Assembly: GCA_030680295.1 (NCBI GenBank)
Contig: JAUXVU010000003.1
Coordinates: 1-42,621 of the forward strand
Reading direction: 5' to 3'
Length of the DNA: 42,621 nt
DNA from: Moraxellaceae bacterium
Lineage (GTDB): Bacteria > Pseudomonadota > Gammaproteobacteria > Pseudomonadales > Moraxellaceae
Position 1 is the stretch's first letter. Each line of letters starts with the position of its first letter. Below, piece by piece: positions 41,392 to 42,621 of the stretch. Below the pieces are notes generated by a model. The model was not told the DNA's origin. It made no database searches and saw only the letters and a program-made list of their open reading frames with translations. A program made the position numbers and the translations under genes.

Positions 41392-42621
41392 TTATCAGTC
41401 CCCATAAAGTATTCACTTCTAATGCTTTTTGCCCTACGAATAGCTTCAGAAAAATTAAATTCCCCTCCATATCTAAAAATTAGTGCAGGCTCAAAACTAA
41501 GAATAAAATCACCCTGCCTATAACTATGATTTATATCTTTATAATACACATCAAAATTACCAGAAAATTTTCCAAGATTATTCATACTGGATCCAGTTCT
41601 TTCTCTATATGCATCAATAGTAAAATCCCCAAGAGAGAGCTCGAGGCCCAACTTTTGACGAACAGATGGCTCACCTCTCCAGTCATCAAAGCTTCTCACG
41701 CCAGATCCAGCATCAATCGTCACTTTAGCACTGAAATAACCTTTGAAGTCCACCCCAATTTGCCCTACTAACCCTCCACCAAACCATCCCTTTAACAGCT
41801 TATTATTAGAGCCCATAGAAATATTATTTATTTCAGAAGCGCTTCCCTCTCCATATAGACTAGAAACACCTTGAACTCTGCTAGCAGAGGCTCCTGTAGT
41901 CGAGGAAACTCTCAATAAATAATCAGAAATGGTTTCACTGGATGACTTCACGGTATAAAGCTGGCTCTCAGCGCTGCCTCTAAGCATTTCATTCAGTGTT
42001 TGCAACTTATTCTGATGTATGTTGTTAACACGAGAACCAAATTCTGCCGTCCGAGGCCCATCATAATCAAACGCAGAATTCCACTCACCAGTTTCTGCGA
42101 TGCGGTCAAGCTGATCAGCCTCCAGATCAATCCTTAAACCTAGTCGATACTTGTCATCATAGTAAGCATCTAATCGCTCACCCAAGCCGCGCCTGAAGTT
42201 GTCTTCAATACTTAGTGAATCGTTATTCCGAGCTGTTTGTGCTTCAACAGGTTGCTTGACTGTCGGCCTTAAGCTCTCAGCCATGCTATTACCCAAGGCA
42301 TTACCAAAGGCATCCGCCGTAACACTCAATAGATCCAGTTTACCATGGCCGTTAATGGCAATCTGAGTCGTGGTTGTCACCACGTTACGGCCCAAGCTAC
42401 GCAAAGTATTGCTTCCCACTGCAGACCACGAGAAGCCACCATCGATTGAACTATTGGAAAAACCACCCAGTTTGCCCGGTTCAGTGACACTGCCACTACC
42501 ACCGAACCTCATGTCAAACATACCGCCGACAGCCGAAGCCACCACACTAGCCCAGCTGAACCCCTTCTGCACACCAACCGCATGCGCAATGCCCTGTCCA
42601 ACTAAATTCTGTGCGATACTA
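41388..42621 (-). CDS. C-terminal end of a large exoprotein / polymorphic toxin (partial)
   Basis: The frame is open to the window edge, so the N-terminus is missing; the GTG at 42572 is internal, with SIAQNLVGQGIAHAV read upstream. The first part, GFSWASVVASAVGGMF, GGFSWSAVGSNTLRSLGRNVVTTTTQIAINGHGK and VTADAFGNALGNSMAESL, is the pre-toxin pattern of giant haemagglutinin/RHS-type exoproteins. The C-terminal 250 residues (from about RGLGERLDAYYDDKY) are a variable domain, beta-rich near the end, of unknown family. A toxin role is inferred from layout. Confidence 0.65.
   Translation of the reverse strand, partial: SIAQNLVGQGIAHAVGVQKGFSWASVVASAVGGMFDMRFGGSGSVTEPGKLGGFSNSSIDGGFSWSAVGSNTLRSLGRNVVTTTTQIAINGHGKLDLLSVTADAFGNALGNSMAESLRPTVKQPVEAQTARNNDSLSIEDNFRRGLGERLDAYYDDKYRLGLRIDLEADQLDRIAETGEWNSAFDYDGPRTAEFGSRVNNIHQNKLQTLNEMLRGSAESQLYTVKSSSETISDYLLRVSSTTGASASRVQGVSSLYGEGSASEINNISMGSNNKLLKGWFGGGLVGQIGVDFKGYFSAKVTIDAGSGVRSFDDWRGEPSVRQKLGLELSLGDFTIDAYRERTGSSMNNLGKFSGNFDVYYKDINHSYRQGDFILSFEPALIFRYGGEFNFSEAIRRAKSIRSEYFMGTDK

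Overview
The window is a stretch of proteobacterial chromosome, most likely from a gammaproteobacterium judging by the flagellar protein sequences and the integron cassette content; the genus cannot be fixed from the sequence. No rRNA or tRNA gene was recognised. It has four blocks.

(1) 1-15160, an integron-type cassette array read leftward on the minus strand. About 15 cassettes, almost all with their own Shine-Dalgarno, are separated by attC-like sites, and the stop codon often lies inside the attC R'' box. No integron integrase lies beside the promoter-proximal end (about 14989), so the array behaves as a CALIN or a decapitated integron. The load is strongly defensive: a TrlF-type PHP-ATPase, a DarT/NADAR toxin-antitoxin pair, a TIR protein fused to an RsiV/DUF3298 domain, a second TIR protein, an FRG-domain protein and an Abi_C-domain protein. 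Hypothetical, DUF1889, DUF2071, solute-binding and secreted proteins are also present. Two cassettes are visibly dying: a nuclease-like gene with a single in-frame amber codon and a GNAT gene with several lesions. The left end is cut by an IS3-family transposase remnant.

(2) 15162-19065, chromosomal genes on the minus strand: a small cytosolic protein, a membrane protein, and a zincin lipoprotein flanked by two related exported proteins. (3) 19143-21767, two HTH regulators on the plus strand around a minus-strand AAA ATPase.

(4) 21789-40300, one very compact 25-gene minus-strand flagellar operon: fliQ-fliR-flhB-flhA-flgF-flgG-flgA-flgH-flgI-flgB-flgC-fliE-fliF-X-fliH-fliI-fliJ-fliK-flgD-flgE-fliM*-fliN-fliO-fliP-fliA. 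It encodes an export gate, ATPase complex, MS ring, rod, P and L rings, hook and sigma factor. It encodes no FliG, stator, chemotaxis protein, hook-filament junction protein, cap or flagellin. The FliG slot holds a short unrelated protein (X), FliF has a shortened C-terminus, the FliM homologue has lost its CheY-binding start, FliP has no signal peptide and FlgH has no lipobox. Together these suggest a non-rotating, flagellum-derived secretion or hook apparatus, possibly a previously undescribed variant. A FliA-type -35 element lies upstream of fliQ, so the operon may be self-activating.

(5) 40569-42621, the C-terminal end of a large exoprotein or polymorphic toxin running off the right edge, followed by small membrane proteins that look like immunity proteins.
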